Shown: positions 48,198 to 59,937, counted from the first letter of the stretch. The stretch is 64,000 nucleotides of DNA from Talinum fruticosum (GCA_021018815.1 JAITYX010000066.1:2702001-2766000), one strand, 5' to 3'. Notes: generated by a model from the letters alone, not told the origin. A program made the numbers and translations.

Positions 48198-50016
48198 GAA
48201 ATTCTAACAGTATTTGGGAGATTATGGATAGTAACGGTGAGTGGCTTTCTGGGTGGGAAGATATCATTCGGGTGGCCAATGAATACTTCTCTAAAGCTAT
48301 TTGAGTCAGTGTCATTTCCTAATGCCGAAAATGTCTTGGAGGGCGCCCAAACTATGGTGATAGAAGTTATGAATGCAGCCTTGGAAAAAGAATATGGCGG
48401 TAAGGAAATCGGCACAACCCTATTTTAAATGCATCCCACAAAAGGCAGAGAGACTTGACGGAATACATGCTTTATTTTTTCAAAGATATTGGCACATAAT
48501 CAGACCTAAGGTAACATCATACGTGAAGACTATTCTAATGGGTGATTTGTTGACGCCAATAAAACTTTAATTGCTCTCATCTCGAAAGTCAAGTCCCCAT
48601 AAAAAATGACTGAGATATCACCTATAAGCGTATGCAACGTTATTTATAAAATAGCATAAAAAATGCTTGCTAATAGGATTAAGACTCTCTTGCCCACAAT
48701 TATCTTTCATAATCAAAGTGGATATGTGTCGGGACGGCTGATAGCGAGATAATATCATGGTTGCTCAGGAGCTTTTTCACACTATGAAGAGCAAGTCTAA
48801 AAGTAAACGAGGTGCTATGGCAGTCAAAATGGATATGAGCAAGGAATACGATAGAATCAAATGGGGAATCCCGAAATTAGTTGAAATTATCAACCAAGTA
48901 TGGAGAACATCGGGCCAACAAGTAAATTTTGTCAAGTCAGAGGTCTCTTTTAGGAGGCATATTGTCTCCTAAAAGCAAATGGAATTGGTAGGTCTTTTGG
49001 ATGTGGCGCTAGTTGAAAAACACAAGAAGTATTTAGGTGTTCCCACGGTGATTAGTCATAGCAAAAGGGAAGTTTTTAATGCTCTCAAAGATTGAATCTG
49101 GAAAAACTAAATGGAAGGAAGGAGAATTTGTTTTTGTCTCGAGCAGGTAAAGAAGTTCTCCTCAAGACTGTCATTCAAGCCATGTTGACATATATTATGA
49201 GTATTTTCAAACTTCCTACCACCCTTACAGGTGAACTTCATAGCCTTTGTTCTCGTTTCTGGTGGGGTTCGGTTGAGGGTAAGCGAAAAATGCACTGGAA
49301 ATCTTGGGAAGCCTTATACAAACCAAAGTGTCCGAGGGGTCTAGGGTTTCGGAGATTAAATGTCTTCAATGATGCTTTACTTGTTAAGAAAGGTTCACAT
49401 ATTCTCCAAACCGAGGACTCACTTCTTAGTAGAGTTCCGAAAGCAAAATACTACCCAAAAAGTGACTTCGGAACGTTCCTTTGGGTTTTGCACCAAGCTT
49501 CTCATGGCGAAGTATATGTTCGGGCAAAGCTCTTCTTAAAGAAGGATTGATCTTGCGAGTTGGAAATGGAACCTCAATCAAGATTAGGACTAATTCATGG
49601 CTCGTAGATGCGAAGGTAAAATAGCAACATCTACACAACCACCTTGGACTACCTCTCTTGTGTTCAATGATTTAATTGAAAGAGAGATGTGCTCTTGGAA
49701 TTTAGAGCTAGTGGATCAATACTTGAATGAGGGAGACAAGCAAATCATTTTATCAATACCACTTAGCTCTAAAGACCAACATGTATGCGCTTTCTCTAAT
49801 AAGGGTGTCTTCACTATCAAATCTACTTATTTATTTGGCTCTTCCGTGAATCTGAATGAGTTTGAGCAATTCTGTCTTACCCTTTGGACTGCGTCTATTA
49901 TACCAAAAGTGAAACAGTTTAGGTGGAAATGGTGCACTCGGTGTACTCCCCACAAAGTCCCTACTTCTCTATCCATATAGCCCAAACAGTTATTTGTACG
50001 AGGTGTGATAAACATG
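48198..50016 (+). pseudogene. LINE 2 ORF2, reverse transcriptase and zinc-binding part
   Basis: A linker block (KAERLDGIHALFFQRYWHII at 48440, the 'PGPDG..FFQ..W' motif) leads to weak RT palm sequence with MVAQELFHTMK and AVKMDMSKEYDRIKW (48820; the first catalytic Asp is in KMDMSKEYDR). The part with the second Asp pair has been lost between about 48870 and 48900, where the frame jumps to NFVKSEVSF. The thumb follows (YLGVPTVI, KEVLLKTVIQAMLTYIMSIF, CSRFWWGS, PKCPRGLGFRRLNVFNDALL). The zinc-binding region starts near 49860 and is cut at 50016. Confidence 0.88.
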
Positions 50017-51411
50017 TGTAGACACCGAAAACATGTCACCCTTATCTCCTTTATTTCCGTTATTTTCATTTTGTCACCTCGGTTATGAAATCCTAGTCCC
50101 GCTTGTGAACTCGGATCATGGTCGGAATCGGATCGGCGTGACGAAGCTAGTAAACCACAAAAAAACCCTTTAGCAACATAAAAATAAGCCCTTTTGTTTG
50201 GACCTACCCACAATCCCTTTTTCTTTCATGCAGACCAAGCCCGGGTCAACGTTCCTAGTCAAGACAAGGCCGGCGTCGCACTTCATGCCTTACCGTGCAC
50301 TAAATGCGGCGTTTTATCCCCGATCATCCCAACGTAACACGGAGCTCAAAGTGTTCATATGACATCATTTAGGTCGGCGCCACACTTCATGGTTTTTCAC
50401 ACCAAATCGCTACGTTTTGCTCCAACCGCCCAACCGAGGCACTGAAGTCAAGTTCACCAAACGACGCCGTATGAGGTCGGCACCACACTTGATGGCTCCT
50501 TACGCCAAAGCACTGCGTTTTGCTCCATAGACCAGCTGAGACATGGAAGGTAAGTTTTCCAAGCGATGTTATTTTGAGGACATCTCACCATCCTTAATGG
50601 GATTCTCGGTCCAAGGCTAATTTTATCCGATTTTCGCTGGATTCTAGTCGGTTTGGTTCAACCGTTTGACGACTGAATGCATGCTTTTAGGTCATTTTCT
50701 ATGACCTAGCCCCAAGCCTAGAAATAGAGAAGTTTATTCCTCATTTTAGGCTGTTAAAGGTTGTTGCATTTTTACCTTTCGCAGCTGATTATTAACCTAG
50801 CTGCTTACTTTTCAGCTAATCAACCCTCTTTTGCTAAATCTTAGCCACACATCTGCTCAATTTAGGGTAAGAGCTATTGAATGCTAATCGGTATTCTGAT
50901 GTCTTGGCTCATTTTCAGCTAATCATTTTCTACCAAGCACATTCATCATTTTCCTACACCACTTAACCTTCACAAATTCCACAAATAGCTTACTTCAATC
51001 TTGTTCATCCACCATCATGCTTCTAGATCCAGTTTGTGATCTAAGATCAATAGGTGAAACAACCTCGAGGGCACTCAATTCACTTTCAATCCCTAATACT
51101 TTATTTAAATTTATGTTATTACCACTTTCTGTATTGTGGATCAAGATTTAATCGTTTTTAATTCTACCCCGTCCATTGTAATTTTATTTTTATCTCTTTC
51201 CTTTTCATTTTCTTTTACTATTTTCTTTATCACATTCTTAGTTGCTTTATTACTTACTTTGCATGCTTTGGTTCATTTAATTTTCGTATTCATATGTCGT
51301 ATGCTTGATTGAAAACATGTTCTTTTAACTCACAATTCGAATTAGTAGAGGTTGTATGTTGACGGGCGGAATGGAATGGCTTATACCTACTTCACCCCGA
51401 ACACTAGATTG
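50017..51411 (+). repeat. 5' LTR of the PMD element, 3' end missing
   Basis: It aligns with 55528-56907 from the first bases (TTATCTCCTTTATTTCCGTT near 50042) to GAACACTAGATT at 51399-51410. The remaining 570 bp of the LTR, present in the right copy, are absent. It holds three internal repeat units of about 104 bp (50267-50575). Confidence 0.88.
50267..50575 (+). repeat. three internal units of about 104 bp in the LTR
   Basis: GGYCGGCRYCRCACTTSATG starts at 50267, 50372 and 50475, each followed by a CAC or CGCCAAA-type word and GCGTTTT or ACGTTTTGCTCC. The right LTR has the matching series at about 55766, 55871 and 55973. Repeats of this kind in the upstream part of an LTR often act as enhancer units; that is an inference. 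Confidence 0.75.
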
Positions 51412-51743
51412 TGAGTTTTCTTAATGTGTTTTACATTAGACATGTTGAATTTAAGCAGTCTTGGACATGGTTGCTTTTAATTTCGACTATTAGGCTTTAC
51501 CCTTAAGAATATCTTTTGGAATAGGTCAAAATACCAACCCAGTGGGCCCACCTAGGCTTGATTATCGGGAAGGTGGTTACTCTCCACTCATAGCACGCTC
51601 TTTTGGCTTTACCAAGAGACACTCGGAAGTCATACTATTTTCTCGCCATGCACCCCATGAAAGACTAAATTCTCGTAGTATGAGACACTATGTATCCTAC
51701 CTAGATTTATCCCTCTTTTCAACCATAAATCCTTGGTTGTTTA
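51412..51743. other. internal sequence of unknown nature in the PMD element
   Basis: A 68-codon frame (51542-51748) shows no domain. It includes ATACCAACCCAGTGGGCCCA. Nothing else is recognised. Confidence 0.4.
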
Positions 51744-53700
51744 TGTAAGACCCGTAATTTTGGGTTAGATAGTTATGTCGGTTAAACTAATTATTTAGCC
51801 TTAATTGAATAAAGTAGGTCGAATTTTGAATTATTATTAGTTCGCATAACTATTAGTGAAGCGTATTTCCTTCCTCATAATTTTCTGCCTCGACTAGGTA
51901 AATAAAAACCCGAGACCGCTTACGCTGCTTATTTGGGTCTACTCTAAATATTGCTTAACTAAAAAGGAAAGGAGAGCTAAGAAGAATAGAAAGAGAATTA
52001 AGCGTCAAGTTGGGAATAGGACTAGTGTAAATTAGAGTTGTGTTGGCAACATTTAGTGAAGCCACAATGAAAAGGAAAGATAAGGAGATAAGGGGGAAAA
52101 GAAGAGATTAAGTAAAAAGAAAGAGAAAAGGCTCGGGAAAAAGGAAAAAAGGAGCGAAAGGAAGAAGAGGGACCAAAACGAAGCGGGGAAAAGGAGGGCG
52201 AGTGAGAGAACTAGAGAGAGAGAGAGAGAAAGAGAGAGACGAGAGAGAGAGAGAGGGACACCGGAAGCTGGCAACCGCCGGGCACAGCGAGCCCGAGGAC
52301 ACCGATCGGCGAACCTTAGCAGATGGCGGACGAAGGAAAAGGAAAGACACAGAGTGAGAGGCGGAAAGGGAACACGAAACGGTGATAGATGAGAGAGAGT
52401 TCAAGTGTCGGCAAGGAGGTCGGTGGCCTATGGCTCGCCCAAACGGCGAGAACGCCGCAACCGGTGAGCAAAAGGGAGCGAGAAAACCAAAAACGGAGCA
52501 GAGACAGAGAGCACGAGAGACGAGAGACCGAGACCAACACCGAGGAACGAGCGGGAATGGTGAAAGGGAATCGCGGCGGGTGAACAAGGAAGCGATGGCC
52601 GGCGGACAAGGAAGCGGTGGCCGGCGGACAAGGAAGTTGCGGCTGGCGAGTTGTGGGCGCGCACGAGGGGTTGAACCTAGCCTAGCAAGGGAGACGGGAG
52701 ATCGAGTCAAAAACGGGTAGAGAGAGATGCACGAAATGAAGGGGTAGGTAAGGAACCCAATTCAAATTTATCCAAATCATATTCCAAACCGTAAAATTTG
52801 AGGTGGGTAGTCTTATTCTCTAAATTAATAGTAATTTATAAATTCAATTGAATTTGTTGTGAATATTGAGTATCCGTATTGCGGAACGAGACTTAGTAGT
52901 TGTTTAAGATTGAATTAAGAACTTAGAGTGAATTTAGGGAGTTGTTAGGGCTTAATCGAGACATGAGAGGATTTACTTGGGTTAAATAGTTAGAGTTGAA
53001 TTGGGAACTTTGAAGAAATTTAGTAGTTACTTAAGGTTGAATTGGGAACTTAGAGGTTCGATAGAGTTAGGTTGCATAGGTCAAATGAGTAGTATTGAAG
53101 TTTCGGTTAGCAATTAAGGATGAAAGAGTTGTGATTTGGGTACGAATTATGAGTTAACCGAGCCTTAGAGATTTCTTGAATTTGTGACATTGAGAGATAA
53201 TTGCTAATATTGGGAAATGATGATTCGAAGTATAAAGGGGAGTATGAATTCATATTGAGTGATGCACAATTGAGGCATGAGAGTGAGAAGTGGGTGATTG
53301 CTAGGTTAATTAAGTTCAAAGTATATTTAAATCCTTGAGGTTGAGCTAAACTTGAAGATAAGTAGAGCTAGAGGAATTTGAGTGATGAAAGGAGATTAAG
53401 AGTTATTTGATTGAGTATGGGCAAGAAAGAGTTGATTAATAAAGTAGAAACATAAGACGAGAGTTTGAGGTAAAGATGGCAATTTGTGAGAAGTTGGGGC
53501 GTTGAAGTTAAATGGTGATTACTTGTGGTTATTGTTGCTCGAGAGAAGTTTTAGTTCCTAAACTCATTAGGCTTTAAAGTGAATTAAGTTAAGGGAAATG
53601 GACTTTGGAGTATAGAAGAGGAATGGGAAATTGGAGTATCAAGGGAGTATGTATCTATGTGGATTGATTTGTGGCTTTGAAAATGGAGTACTACGAGAAT
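51744..53700 (+). repeat. possible Ty3/gypsy LTR-like block with purine-rich tract
   Basis: TGTAAGACCCGTAATTTTGGG at 51744 is the kind of start seen in plant gypsy LTRs. A purine-rich, strand-asymmetric tract runs from about 52060 to 52735, with (GA)n runs near 52210-52255. After it comes GA/T-rich sequence to about 53700. A right end and target duplication were not found, so the class is uncertain. The minus-strand frames here (up to 200 codons, Ser/Leu/Arg/Phe-rich) are products of the purine tract. Confidence 0.35.
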
Positions 53701-54721
53701 TACATATATGGGAATAAGAGACTTATGCTTGAATAGAATATGGATCTTGGCTGCAAGTTAACAACACAATACCCACATAAGATAAGTACTTTGGAGACTA
53801 AGAGGAACGAGCATACCTTGGTGACCTTCCACAAACCACACATGGGCATGTAATTTTGCAAGTCTTTCTCGGTTGTTAAGTGCCTAGCCTTGAAACGTAA
53901 GGCCCTCATGAGACAAGTGTATGCGGGAACGTCCCAATTAAAGTCCTTAATTTTATCTAAGTCACCAAGTTCACTAAATAGTGGACGTGTACTTTAGAGT
54001 CTTGGTCCGAAAAATGGATGTGCTTAGCATAAAAGCAAGAAGTCTCGCATATTTTGCTTGAGCTCACTACTCAACGTTTTCAAAAGCCCTAAAAAGAATG
54101 GAATATTTGAAATAGTTGGACAGAGGAAATCGGCTAGTTATGGGATTATAGAGATGACGTAAATAGTCACGGTTTTTATATAACTCCAGGTCATAAACTA
54201 AGGATTCCTCTAAAAAGCCCAAACCCGTAAGAACGGCAAAATCGAGAGGCGTAATGGTCATTTCCCGAGTGGGAGATGAAAATTATTAGTAATATCCCAG
54301 AACCGTTAGCTAATGACTTAGGTAGGGTCATGTTCTTTCGGTCACACATGTGACTCAAAGCAAGGAAAAGAGGGCCAAACCCGACACTTGTAATTATTTT
54401 CTCCAATGAGCAGTTCCACTCCTTGAAGGTCTCGATAAACTTGGTAATGGCACCACTACTCCGAATAGTACCCTTATACAAAAATAAAATTCAACAACAT
54501 CTTAGTTGAAGATACCATTTCAACACATGAAAAGAAGAAAATAAAGTCGAGAAGCTTACTGTAGTAGATATGGCGAGAGATGAAACGTGGCTATCGGTCT
54601 CCACCAAGAGATCGTTGGGCTTCCATTCATGATGAGGGCACCACTCCTACTCTAGGAAGTTATCATGGATAAGGCCCTCGGCTCTTGTCCTCCTAATAGG
54701 GTGGACACGTCTTTGAGACAT
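53700..54721 (-). pseudogene. plant mobile domain (PMD) protein, two-exon pseudogene
   Basis: On the minus strand, ATG 54721 opens MSQRRVHPIRRTRAEGL, hits one TAG after DNFLE, and goes on with EWKPNDLLVETDSHVSSLAI. A GTAAGC donor after CTACA (about 54562) and an AAG acceptor before 54472 keep the frame. Exon 2 reads GTIRSSGAITKFIETFKEWN, then SVGFGPLFLALSHM, then, after a frameshift, EMTITPLDFAVLTGLGF, the hallmark of the plant mobile domain shared by MAIN/MAIL proteins and by transposons. A C-terminal piece (MRALRFKARHLTTEKDLQNY) ends near 53700. Family members act in transcription and transposon silencing in Arabidopsis. One stop and at least two frameshifts show this copy is dead. Confidence 0.75.
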
Positions 54722-54859
54722 TTTGAAGAAATTTTGCAAGAAAATCGACTTAGTTTTCTCAAGGCAAAATGTGGGCGAGCTAGAACGACGTTAGAGTAAC
54801 CAAGGAGAAGCAAAGAGAGGAGCAAGTGAGGTGTGTAAAATGAACACACCAAGCTCCCG

Positions 54860-54866
54860 TTTTATA
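54860..54866 (-). promoter_or_regulatory. TATA box of the PMD gene
   Basis: TATAAAA on the minus strand, 139 bases upstream of the ATG at 54721. This suggests the cargo gene kept its own promoter, independent of the LTRs. Confidence 0.5.
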
Positions 54867-55527
54867 GGAAAAATTTGGCTAACTTGACAAGAGCATAAGA
54901 CAAAGTTCAAAAAGAAAGAGGAGACCAAGCATGGAAGGCAAGTGCATGCATCTAGTCGGCGCCGGCCAAAGGCTTGATCGGCGTCGGCTCGCGGTAGCCA
55001 TGTAGGTATAGGCTGCGGTCTAGCCGATGTTGTCCCATCAAGCGTGGCTGGTTGTTTCTCGAGTATCATGCATGCAAGTGGATCTATAGAGCCCAAAACA
55101 TTAATTTTATCATATTCATTCTTCAATCTGTTTTTGATCGAATTATTCAGGTAAAAATACCAAATATTTGTGAATATGATTATTCACTAATGAATATGCT
55201 AGTACAGTAGAATTATTAAGCCAAGCTTCCGATCAAAAGACGATCAAGCTTCAGCAAGAAATTACCGAGCTTCAGCAAGAAATTATCGAGAAATTACCGA
55301 GCTTCGGGACTTTGATCAGCCAAACTCATAACCATTTTACCAAACTTCAAAATGCAGAATCATGATCAAGTCCAAGCCCCTCTTTTCTAGAGTTTAGCTT
55401 CGGTAGCAATCGATTCCCGACATCTCAAATCGATCAGCATTCAAAGCTATGCCTTAAAGCGAGATAAGTATTCTTTACGATCTACTTTGACCCTTCGCCT
55501 TTTAAACTCGATCAAAGTGAGGGCTAA
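54867..55527. other. internal sequence upstream of the PMD gene
   Basis: It includes a short tandem stretch at about 55245-55310, where AAGCTTCAGCAAGAAATTA and ATTACCGAGCTTC words recur two to three times. The segment just before the right LTR (AAAGTGAGGG at 55514) is purine-rich and may be the polypurine tract. Confidence 0.4.
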
Positions 55528-57480
55528 CTCTAGCATCGAAAACGTGTCACTTTTATCTCCTTTATTTCCGTTATTTTTATTTTGTCGATCCGGTGATGAA
55601 ATCCCGGTCTCGCTAGTGAACTCGAATCGCGGTTGGAATCGATTGGCATGACGGAAGCCGATAAACCACAAAAAACCCTTTAGCACCACAAAATTAAGTA
55701 TTTTTGTTTTAACCGGCTCACAAACCCATTTTTTCGGCTGGGTCAATGCTCCCAGTCAAGACAAGGCCGACCGCTGCGCTTTAGGCCTTACTGTGCACTA
55801 AACGTAACATTTCATCCCTCGGCGTCCCCGTGCAACACAGGTGTTCAAAGTGTGCGTACGATATCGTTTAGGCTGGCATCGTGCTTCATGGCTTTTCACG
55901 CCGAAACGCTCTGTTTTACTCCAAGCACCCAACGAAGGCACAAAATTCAAATTCACCAAAAGACATCGTATAAGGCCGACGTAGTGCATTATGGCTCCTT
56001 ACGCCAAAGCGCTGCGTTTTGCTCTGAGAGACCAGCTAAGACGCGAAAGGTCATTTTTGCAAACAAATCATTTTCAGGCCGGGATTGCGTTTCTTAACAC
56101 CCTTCATGGGATTCCTGGTCCAAGGATGATTTCATTCGGTTTTTGCTAGATTCTCGCCTGTTTGGTTCAGTTGTTTGACGGCTAACTACATGCCTTTAGG
56201 TCATTTTCTGTGACCTAGCTTTGAGCCTATAAATAGAGGAGTTTATTCCTCATTTTATGCTTTTGAAGGCTGCTGCATTTTGACATTCTCGTTGCTAATT
56301 ATTAACCTAATCAGCTCAACTTTCAGCCAATCAACCCTCTTTTGCTAAATTCTAGCCGGACACTGCTAAATTTAGCTAAGAGCTATTGAATGCTAATCGG
56401 TATTCTAATCTCTTGGCTCATTTTCAGCGAATCATGACTTTACGAAGCTCCTTCATCATTTTCCTACACCACCTTACCCTCACAAATTCCACAAATAGCT
56501 TACTTCAATCTTGTTTATCCACTTGTCACACTTTTAGATCCAGTTCTCGATCCAAGATCAACGAGTTGGACAACCTAAGGATGCTCAATTCACTTTCAAT
56601 CCCTAATGGTTTATTTAAATTATGTTATTTATCGTTTTTCGTATCGTGGATCAAGATGTAATTGTTTTTAATTCCTCCTCGCCCACTGTAATTTTATTTT
56701 TATCGCTTTCCTTTTTTTCTTTTACTACTTTGTTTATCGCTTTCTTAGCATGCTTTGGTTGGTTTAATTTTTGTATCCATATTTCGTATGCTTGATTGAA
56801 AACATGTTCTTTTAGCTCACAATTCAAATTATTAGAGGTCATCTGTTGACGGGCGGAATGGGAGGGCTTATCCCTACATTTTGTGCTTTCGCCCCGAACA
56901 CTAGATTATCGGTTCTAAGCGGATGGAGTCATTTTTAAATCTCTTTCAAGCTTAGTTCTCCCATACTAAGATTGGAAGATTATTTTTGTTTATTTTTGTT
57001 AGTTTTGATTTCTAAAGCCGAGTGGCGACTGTCCCTTTACTATTTTTTATTTCTTCTAAAGTGCATCTTGACATTTCTAATTTAAAATGGCAAAAACAGA
57101 TTTATTTTCCGACAACCAAGGCCAAGGACCAAGAATGACCCTTGAGTCATGGCCCATGGCCGGCGCTGGTGACCGAATAATGATGGCTCTTGCCAGCGCC
57201 AACCAATCACCGGGCATGGCTATTGGTCCAAACCGGTAGTATCAAACTTTTTGGGCGAAAGCCTTGCGGCAAAATTTAGATCATGTTTTTTCTATTTTCT
57301 TAAATTATGAAGTAACATCTTGTAATTTTGCTAAAACCTCTTTAATTGAATTATCAAAAATTGGAAATATCAATAAGAGACTCACCCCCATTTTCAAAAA
57401 TAAACTTTCAAAAAGAAGCTTCAAAATCGAAGATCCCACATTCGTGGCGAACCGGATCTAGACGGGCCGTGATTCCTACA
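55528..57480 (+). repeat. 3' LTR of the PMD element
   Basis: The 1953-bp copy is the fullest of the family. The first two bases are decayed (CT for TG), and the end CCTACA is intact. The last 570 bp, missing in the left LTR, match the solo LTR at 12173-13941 on the inverse strand, for example TCTTTCAAGCTTAGTTCTCC and the GCCGGCGCTGGTG region. The frames in it are not genes. Confidence 0.88.
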
Positions 57481-58060
57481 CCATGCTATCGAAGACCCGT
57501 GGCATGCCATCTTTAACTGTATTGTGATTCGGGATGCTTGGAATGAGGTGGACGTTAGAGCTCAACATGATTTGATTGAAATGTGACACAAAATGCTGGA
57601 CCAGGAAACTTTCATGTTTTGCCTCACATTTGCAAGGCAAATTTGGGTAAGCCATAATGAGTACGTCTTCAATGCAAAAATCACCCCCACTACCTACTAT
57701 CCAATCTAGGACGAAAAGGCTAACTTCAGATTATCTACAGGTAATGGATAAGGCATGGAGCATTGGCATAAACTTGAACTGAGCACGACATGGCACCCAC
57801 CTCCAATGGAGTTATAAAGTTCAATGTGGATGCAACAATTCAGGAAGGGGGATGGATAGGCTTGGGGGTTATAGCTAGGGATGCTACGACATCGATGGTT
57901 TTGGCGGTGGCCAAAAGAGTATAGGTGTTGTGGCCTATCAATGTTGCTTACGTAAAAGCGACCTTCTATGAAGTCCAACTGGCCAAGAGGTTTAACTACC
58001 GGAAGATTATCATCAAATCGATTGTTTATCACTTATCCAACAAGTGAAGAAGACTCTATG
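57481..58060 (+). pseudogene. LINE 2 zinc-binding end and RNase H
   Basis: It resumes LINE 2 after the LTR element: EDPWHAIFNCIVIRDAW closes the zinc-binding domain, then a tether with two stops, then RNase H (YKFNVDATIQEGGWIGLGVI at about 57820). The first catalytic Asp is kept (NVDA). The later Glu and Asp positions are changed (FYEVQLAKRF; IIIKSIVYH), so the domain is decayed even apart from its stops. Confidence 0.85.
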
Positions 58061-58279
58061 TTTTCTTGCGTTTTTATTTAGCTATGGACGTTTTATTATT
58101 TTTTAGTAGTAATTTCTTGTTTTGTGATTGGATAAATATTAAAAGGGATGGGAACATAACAGCCCATCACCTAAGGTATAACAGGTGTGGCTTGGGGCCT
58201 ATGCCGAGCCCATTTAAAGTTACGTACTTATGAAGACTTTATCAATGAATTAGTCCCTACTTACCTCTCAAAAAAAAAA

Positions 58280-58597
58280 GATAAAGAGTTTAGAACCACC
58301 TATACTATGCCAAAACTAAGCTAGTTTAACACTATTACAAGGTTAACTACCTATGATATAATCTAACCCTAATTAAAGAGGGGGATGTTTAGCCACTAGA
58401 CATCATTAAAGGAACAAAACAAGTGTGAACAACCAATAGCCTAATAGCAAACAACAAAGACGAGAGAGAAACAAAGAAGCAAACTTTGATTAAATAATCA
58501 TCGAAAGAGTGATCAATCTTCACAAATGCAATCTTAATTTCCAACCCTCTCAACCAATCTAAGCTTACACCCTAATATCTATACAGGGCTTAAGAAG

Positions 58598-58598
<1 letters not shown>
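58280..58598. other. spacer after LINE 2
   Basis: AT-rich, no gene found. Confidence 0.5.

Positions 58599-58688
<90 letters not shown>
58599..58688. repeat. (TA)n microsatellite
   Basis: About 45 uninterrupted TA units. Confidence 0.98.
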
Positions 58689-58689
<1 letters not shown>

Positions 58690-58805
58690 CCAAATAATAG
58701 GTAAACCCCAAACAAGTCGTCCATTCTTAATCTAACTATTGTAATTAAAAGCGCATTTTTTTAGCAAAAGAAAAAGAAAAATAAAATTAAAAAAATAAGG
58801 AGGGA

Positions 58806-59007
58806 TTGGTTTCTTGCCCCTATATTTGCTTCTTTCCCGAATTCCTCTTTGCTTCTTGCTCCCTATCTCTTTCAAGTTCTCCCTTCTCTTTTTTCGCTTT
58901 CGTTCGCCGACACCGGCACCACCTCTTTACGGGTCACCAGCAAGCGCCTCTTTGTCACGTCAATCATCGTCGTCTTCCTCCTGCGTTCGCTACCTTCAAT
59001 CATCATT

Positions 59008-59047
<40 letters not shown>

Positions 59048-59231
59048 AAAGCTCTCCCTTGGTTCCTCTTTCCCTACCGCAGGTCACTCCAAACTCTATG
59101 TTATGAGTTGTTGTCTATGTCTTACTATTGTTGCCGGCACTAGCATTGTCCTAACTCTCCATTGCTTCTTTTTTTTTTTGGTGAAATTAGGGTTTCAAAA
59201 AAAAAAATCAAATTGCGAAATCAAGTTCTAA
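58806..59231 (+). other. CT-rich region with (CT)n, no supported gene
   Basis: The 141-codon frame is Ser/Leu/Phe-rich and runs through a (CT)n microsatellite at 59009-59043. The region could be a 5' UTR, but no coding exon or domain is recognised. Confidence 0.4.
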
Positions 59232-59937
59232 TTAGATTTTTTTTTCTCATCTTCAATTTTTTAAGAAATTAAGTACAAATTACTATTCAAATTGTTTAAA
59301 TTCAAGTTCTAGTTTATTCTTCAATTTGTGAAATTAGGTTGTCTCCCCATAAAATAGGTATATTTGTGTGGTTTGACTGCATTGTGATAATGCATTATGA
59401 CTACGTTGTGAAATGATGTGTATTACTCATTTCCTCAATTACTTAATTGCTTGCTTAATTATTGGTTTGACTGAATTGATTGTGGTTTGGATGAATTTGG
59501 CTCAATTGGCTGCTTGATTCTTGATTTGAATTGAAAAATTGTTTATTTAAATGTTGGTGGGTCTGTTTCTGCTTGCTGGTTTCTGGTTGCAACCAAGGGT
59601 CAAGATACTTAAAGTTAAGTTGTAATATGTGCTCAATTTGTAGGTAGCTTGTCATTTTGAGGAGAGATTTTAACTTATACTTAAATTATGGGAAAGTTTT
59701 GTGGTGAGATTTTGATGTTGTCATTTGACTTACTAAACGAAGACTAAAACCTATCATTTTGATGTTCAGTTTTGTTTGTATGACAATGGATTAGATAATG
59801 ACGAGTTATGATTGGTGATTTTGTTTTAACGTATTAGCTCAAAAGTAAAGTGACATATGAGCTAACTGAATTTATTTCAAGCCATATTAAGCTAACTTCT
59901 AAATTTGTTTTAGCTTCTTAGCTCAAAGGTCAACAAA
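59232..59937. other. AT-rich spacer
   Basis: No gene or repeat seen. Confidence 0.5.

Larger units (their letters stand above)
50017..57480 (+). mobile_element. non-autonomous LTR element carrying an antisense PMD gene
   Basis: The left LTR starts TGTAGACACCGAAAAC at 50017 and the right LTR ends GATTCCTACA at 57480. The flanking 5-mers ACATG (50012-50016) and CCATG (57481-57485) are a target duplication with one mismatch, and LINE 2 coding resumes on the far side, so both LTRs belong to one insertion. Between them I find no gag, protease, integrase, RT or RNase H. Instead there is a possible second LTR-like block, a purine-rich tract and a minus-strand plant mobile domain pseudogene. The left LTR has lost its last 570 bp, with the primer site. 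It is either non-autonomous or an element whose coding part was replaced. Confidence 0.8.
48166..58279 (+). mobile_element. L1-type LINE, 5'-truncated, split by an LTR element (LINE 2)
   Basis: ORF2 sequence from the RT side runs to 50016, then the LTR element intervenes, and the RNase H end resumes at 57481. The 3' UTR (58100-58269) ends in a run of 10 A (58270-58279). The endonuclease is missing, as expected for 5' truncation during insertion. Coding is broken by many stops. Confidence 0.85.

Noticed and set aside
50017..51411. Independent solo LTR
   Set aside because: Its left flank ACATG pairs with CCATG after 57480, and LINE 2 coding resumes there, so it is the left LTR of one element and not a separate insertion.
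52108..52710. 200-codon minus-strand open frame
   Set aside because: Low-complexity Ser/Leu/Arg/Phe product of the purine-rich tract; no domain, and overlapping frames are equally open.
58806..59231. 141-codon plus-strand frame
   Set aside because: It reads through a (CT)n microsatellite into hydrophobic low-complexity sequence; no domain, and two other frames are equally open.
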